A stretch of DNA of 16,987 nucleotides, taken from positions 1-16,987 of the forward strand of contig JBGCDW010000217.1 of assembly GCA_045105775.1 (NCBI GenBank), written 5' to 3'. The number at the start of each line of letters is the position of its first letter. Within the stretch, counting starts at the first letter, position 1. This document shows positions 15,501-16,987 of the stretch, in pieces. Under the pieces are notes generated by a model. It did not search any database, was not told where the DNA came from, and was given only the letters and a program-made list of their open reading frames with translations. Origin of the DNA: Aureispira sp045105775 (GTDB lineage Bacteria > Bacteroidota > Bacteroidia > Chitinophagales > Saprospiraceae). Position numbers and translations under genes: made by a program.

Positions 15501-16364
15501 CTTTATCCAACTATTAAACACTGCTTCTATAGCCGTATTTACAATCCCTACTACAGTACCAAAGGCTGGTATTTCAGCAAAAACAGCTCCGATAGAACTG
15601 AAAAATGTCTTGTACATTGTCCGTTTAGATATAGCTTGGTCTAACGCTATATCCTGTTTACTAACAAAAGCTTGATATTCTCCTATCCCCTGTGCTATAC
15701 TTTCAGCAGATGTCATCAACTCCCCTTTAAGAACTTGTGCCCTGTCTTTCATCAAGTTTGTCTTTTGGATGTAGGTTGATCGAGGTATGGTCGGATTTAT
15801 AGCTAGTGCCTGAGCTTCCTTAGTTTGTGTTTCTATAGCTTTTTCAAATTCCTCTCTAGAAGTGCGGATACTTTCAAGAATTGCTCCGCTACTGATGTTG
15901 TTGGATGCTCCTGCATCTGGATTAACTTTAAGTTCCTCAGCTTTTTGCTTCGCCCAAGTCTCAGATTTTGCCTTTGCTTCATTTATTTTATCTTCGAGTT
16001 CAGTTTTTTTGAATGTCCCGTCATTACCACGTAATGGTTTACCCTCTTGGAACGCTATAATGCTTTGCTTAATCTCTTGAAAATCAGTCTTTTTGCGCTG
16101 TTCAATAGCTGTTTCAAAAGCAGCTTGAGCATCTGGTTTGGTTGCTCCTATTGCTAATAAGCCGTCTGCCTTAATAACATCCATGTATTGTGCTATAGCT
16201 GCTTCAAGCTTCTTAGGATTAGAGTTTGCAGTACCTAAATATTCTGCCAAAGTCCCTTGATCTGATTCTCCTGCTCCTGCGTCATTATTTTTAATTGGAT
16301 TGTTAAGTTTAAATTTATTAACAGATCTCTCGATCTTATCTACTAGGCCATATCTATTTCCCAT
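12579..16364 (-). CDS. 1261-residue protein with three diverged helical repeats, GDD heptad linker and C-terminal helical domain
   Basis: Unrecognised. No signal peptide and no sorting domain. Three homologous units are visible, roughly residues 60-347, 395-700 and 765-1098. Each has an N-terminal helical part ending in a Ser/Thr-Arg anchor (TSREEFEKAIETQ at 168, TSRERYAATVALK at 521, TFRDKYAKAITDH at 892), a central hydrophobic stretch (about 254-287, 606-643, 978-1040) and a closing helix starting DQTSVASFK (292), DQANVPSFV (645), DQTSVTSLK (1043) that ends near ENP/DNP. Anchor-to-DQ spacing is 124, 124 and 151 residues, so unit 3 has a 27-residue insertion. Units are joined by Pro/Asp-rich linkers (348-390, 700-740). 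Seven heptads of type xxxGDDS (1100-1148) precede a C-terminal helical domain (about 1150-1261). The ATG at 16364 follows the upstream gene by 42 bases, so the two are probably one operon. Function unknown. Confidence 0.85.
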   Translation of the reverse strand: MGNRYGLVDKIERSVNKFKLNNPIKNNDAGAGESDQGTLAEYLGTANSNPKKLEAAIAQYMDVIKADGLLAIGATKPDAQAAFETAIEQRKKTDFQEIKQSIIAFQEGKPLRGNDGTFKKTELEDKINEAKAKSETWAKQKAEELKVNPDAGASNNISSGAILESIRTSREEFEKAIETQTKEAQALAINPTIPRSTYIQKTNLMKDRAQVLKGELMTSAESIAQGIGEYQAFVSKQDIALDQAISKRTMYKTFFSSIGAVFAEIPAFGTVVGIVNTAIEAVFNSWIKNLEDQTSVASFKESLNTALDTVQKAKTRLSQKLDIEYKKLTDAIDRGIRELESVKEENPTAEQNPDITLPDSPTPVMPDDEDTAQDGPKPILPEAEESVNGDFAKALKDAGYSLDRLEDRIQRNITEYYNAKTPEIKGNGDYQQIESARAQFLKDLEAIATQMLQTCKKEIQKLTTLSETTIKNKANEVIEGSKYTDLKNQALEEAMKIANGDQPAAGAGDINRNAVLKSISTSRERYAATVALKSQEINKMSVDATMAVQTYITRTNQIGEDAKKLKDALALTAEELADEILKQQSAVSAHDIKQETIISKLQLGKDFASSISGFTATVKEFTNVGKVVDLAVKGVFDSLIAYFNDQANVPSFVASMKKAVDLVRGAVSNLKVDLNSEYDALTGIIEQGRRNLERIHDDNPDVEQLPGETRPDDPAQPGDGSGDTDTEQEGENNQESASTPIKNVSKDGYFAKNLPKIKPSGTTLANVQEKTDKHLDKLHSDNKANVTGDGQHIDAALEYFNEQIAERKRHDIAKVEEKIVTIQEGRPKLDNGNVPQIRISDVTNAITEVQNASTEWVKTVVEQAKKYAAGEGTPTKPNGQLDRNAIIKTINTFRDKYAKAITDHVTDINKMSENTDYTTTSLIAVTHGIENEASEYSRALINAAERLEEGVAAQFDAVNGANVKLEAAISKIAETKSYFDGIVSITKSFGPSEDDLKEDKILTDNGLEGTVSAKQKKIFVDIVEPINSSISGMFNSINAFCSDQTSVTSLKNALKTAKELVTESVDSLIGELENEYNILTNKMEEARKNIDKIRKEQAANAPGDDPNAPGDGSSVSDDDSTVTGDDSSTTGDDSSTTGDDPDAPDTGKADEIDKTYTQKLNTQNDKFKVEINGKEPASKHQTRVDIMKVLAQNWKKALDAESIQPTSAYKKYQDEVDATVAYWDSVKGDYDSWKALVEKAKTGLSSEEVNDFITLSQKFKR
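12921..13067 (-). repeat. 21-bp tandem repeat coding a GDD-type heptad linker
   Basis: Seven in-frame 21-base units code residues 1100-1148: NAPGDDP, NAPGDGS, SVSDDDS, TVTGDDS, STTGDDS, STTGDDP, DAPDTGK. The units differ by base changes and are older or less homogenised than the array in the neighbouring gene. The product is a flexible acidic linker in front of the C-terminal domain. Confidence 0.88.
13071..14072 (-). repeat. helical repeat unit 3 of the 1261-residue protein
   Basis: Residues about 765-1098. It shares with unit 1 the TIQEGRP/AFQEGKP turn (822 and 104 regions), with unit 2 the LDRNAIIKTI/INRNAVLKSI and DINKMS segments, and with both the DQxxVxS start of the last helix. It has 27 extra residues in the central part (PSEDDLKEDKILTDNG region), which is more polar than in units 1 and 2. 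Confidence 0.8.
14265..15182 (-). repeat. helical repeat unit 2 of the 1261-residue protein
   Basis: Residues about 395-700, with anchors TSRERYAATV (521) and DQANVPSFV (645). The central hydrophobic stretch is FASSISGFTATVKEF followed by VVDLAVKGVFDSLIAYF. Confidence 0.8.
15324..16187 (-). repeat. helical repeat unit 1 of the 1261-residue protein
   Basis: Residues about 60-347, with anchors TSREEFEKAIETQ (168) and DQTSVASFK (292). The central stretch FFSSIGAVFAEIPAFG / TVVGIVNTAIEAVF is the most hydrophobic of the three and is long enough for a membrane-inserting hairpin. Confidence 0.8.
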
Positions 16365-16406
16365 GTCTTTTAATTCAATATTTAATTAAATGTTTTTTTA
16401 AAATCA

Positions 16407-16987
16407 CTATTCCCCCATTCGAGCGTTAAATGCAGCCTCATATTCAGCACGGAGCCTGTTCCATGCTGTTGTGGCATCTTTTAGTTCGTTAATATACTGA
16501 GTGCAAGATGCAAGCTCTTCACCACTAGCTTTCTTTTTCCATGTGGTCAGGTCTCCCTTTAATTCATTGAGCGTAGAATCTACATCTCCAGGAGGAGAAC
16601 CTTGTTCGATTTGATTCATCAAGCTATTGAAGCTGTTATTAAATTTATACTCTTTTGGAAATTGGCCTGATGATGATCCAGTATTATCGTCGCCATCATC
16701 CTGATTGCTTGGCGTTGGCTTCAAGTCATCCTTCGTATTCTGCAACTCTTGAGGACTTGGCGGCTTGGTAGGCGAGGTACTCGGCTTAGTAGGCGAAGTA
16801 CTCGGCTTGGTAGGCGAAGTGCTCGGCTTGGTAGGCGAAGTACTCGGCTTGGTAGGCGAGGTACTCGGCTTAGTAGGCGAAGTGCTCGGCTTAGTAGGCG
16901 AAGTGCTCGGCTTGGTAGGCGAAGTGCTCGGCTTGGTAGGCGAAGTGCTCGGCTTGGTAGGCGAAGTGCTCGGCTTGGTAGGCGAAG
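16407..16987 (-). CDS. protein with STSPTKP heptapeptide array and helical C-terminal domain, N-terminus off the right edge
   Basis: The frame is open from the TAG at 16407-16409 to the right edge, giving 192 visible residues. A TTG at 16745 could be read as a start, but the frame continues without a stop through the whole repeat array, so the true start lies outside. Reading from the edge there are at least ten STSPTKP units, then PPSPQELQN, a short Asp/Gly/Ser-rich stretch (DDGDDNTGSSSG) and a helical C-terminal domain ending AFNARMGE. That domain shares a pattern with the end of the downstream 1261-residue protein: WKK, YxxE[VL], W[DN]x[VL][KR], [DE]Y[DE]. The Pro/Thr/Ser/Lys array should be an extended basic linker, with the missing N-terminal part the likely functional domain. 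It is most likely the first or an early gene of an operon with the gene 42 bases downstream. No family recognised. Confidence 0.8.
   Translation of the reverse strand, partial: SPTKPSTSPTKPSTSPTKPSTSPTKPSTSPTKPSTSPTKPSTSPTKPSTSPTKPSTSPTKPSTSPTKPSTSPTKPPSPQELQNTKDDLKPTPSNQDDGDDNTGSSSGQFPKEYKFNNSFNSLMNQIEQGSPPGDVDSTLNELKGDLTTWKKKASGEELASCTQYINELKDATTAWNRLRAEYEAAFNARMGE
16761..16987 (-). repeat. 21-bp tandem repeat array coding STSPTKP heptapeptides
   Basis: Ten complete 21-base units start at 16761 and an eleventh (17 bases) is cut by the window edge. All units code the same seven residues. They differ only at three positions (unit bases 7, 16 and 19 on the plus strand), all third codon positions on the coding strand. 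Units at 16908-16970 are identical to each other. Confidence 0.97.

Noticed and set aside
13090..16080. Several plus-strand open frames of 60-130 codons opposite the large repeat protein
   Set aside because: They are Cys/Ser/Phe-rich shadows with no domain pattern, and the minus-strand frame is continuous over 1261 codons with clear internal repeats.
16380..16391. 12-bp palindrome ATTTAATTAAAT upstream of the 1261-residue protein gene
   Set aside because: It is made only of A and T in AT-rich DNA and is likely by chance; it lies in a 42-bp intra-operon gap.
16407..16745. Reading the last gene as a complete 112-residue protein starting at the TTG at 16745
   Set aside because: The frame continues upstream without a stop through all heptapeptide units to the window edge, so this start is internal.
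16761..16987. CRISPR array
   Set aside because: The repeats are contiguous 21-bp units without spacers and are in frame within a coding sequence.
1..16987. tRNA, rRNA, insertion sequence or prophage genes
   Set aside because: No cloverleaf-like sequence, rRNA signature, transposase motif or paired terminal repeats were seen.

Overview
The window reads as an AT-rich chromosome segment of a Bacteroidota bacterium. The evidence is a secreted protein ending in a type IX secretion (T9SS) type A sorting domain, start regions with little Shine-Dalgarno signal, and promoter-like TAnnTTTG hexamer-type elements. A member of the Saprospiria (an Aureispira- or Saprospira-like marine gliding bacterium) is a reasonable guess from the style of the secreted proteins, but this is inference, not proof.

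Left part (1-3600). A stand-alone LytTR DNA-binding regulator runs off the left edge on the minus strand. Divergent from it is a small multi-pass membrane protein. Next come an ALDH7-family aldehyde dehydrogenase (aminoadipate-semialdehyde / piperidine-6-carboxylate dehydrogenase type) with its own terminator, and a GT-B glycosyltransferase. A bidirectional terminator separates the glycosyltransferase from the next gene.

Middle part (3600-12200). These are mostly exported proteins: a lipoprotein subtilase with an inhibitor I9 prodomain (minus), a 949-bp gene-free gap full of inverted repeats, a secreted TPR-like protein of unknown function (plus), a TraB/GumN-family secreted protein (minus), and a 1199-residue T9SS substrate (minus) built from an Asp-box beta-propeller region, two PKD modules, a Cys-rich module, a SprB-like module and the sorting domain. 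Most genes are single units closed by strong hairpin terminators.

Right part (12190-16987), the most unusual region. Three minus-strand genes lie in a row. The first, which runs off the right edge, has at least ten exact copies of a seven-residue STSPTKP linker (21-bp tandem repeat) followed by a helical C-terminal domain. Forty-two bases later comes a 1261-residue protein with no signal peptide and three diverged copies of a ~300-350-residue helical unit, each with a central hydrophobic stretch. This is followed by a second seven-residue-period linker (xxxGDDS) and a C-terminal helical domain that seems related to that of the first gene. Last is an 83-residue very acidic protein ending in a poly-Glu tail coded by a pure (GAA)11 tract. 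I do not recognise the first two proteins as any named family. They look like a two-component repeat/linker system and are the best candidate here for something undescribed. I see no tRNA, rRNA, CRISPR array or insertion sequence.
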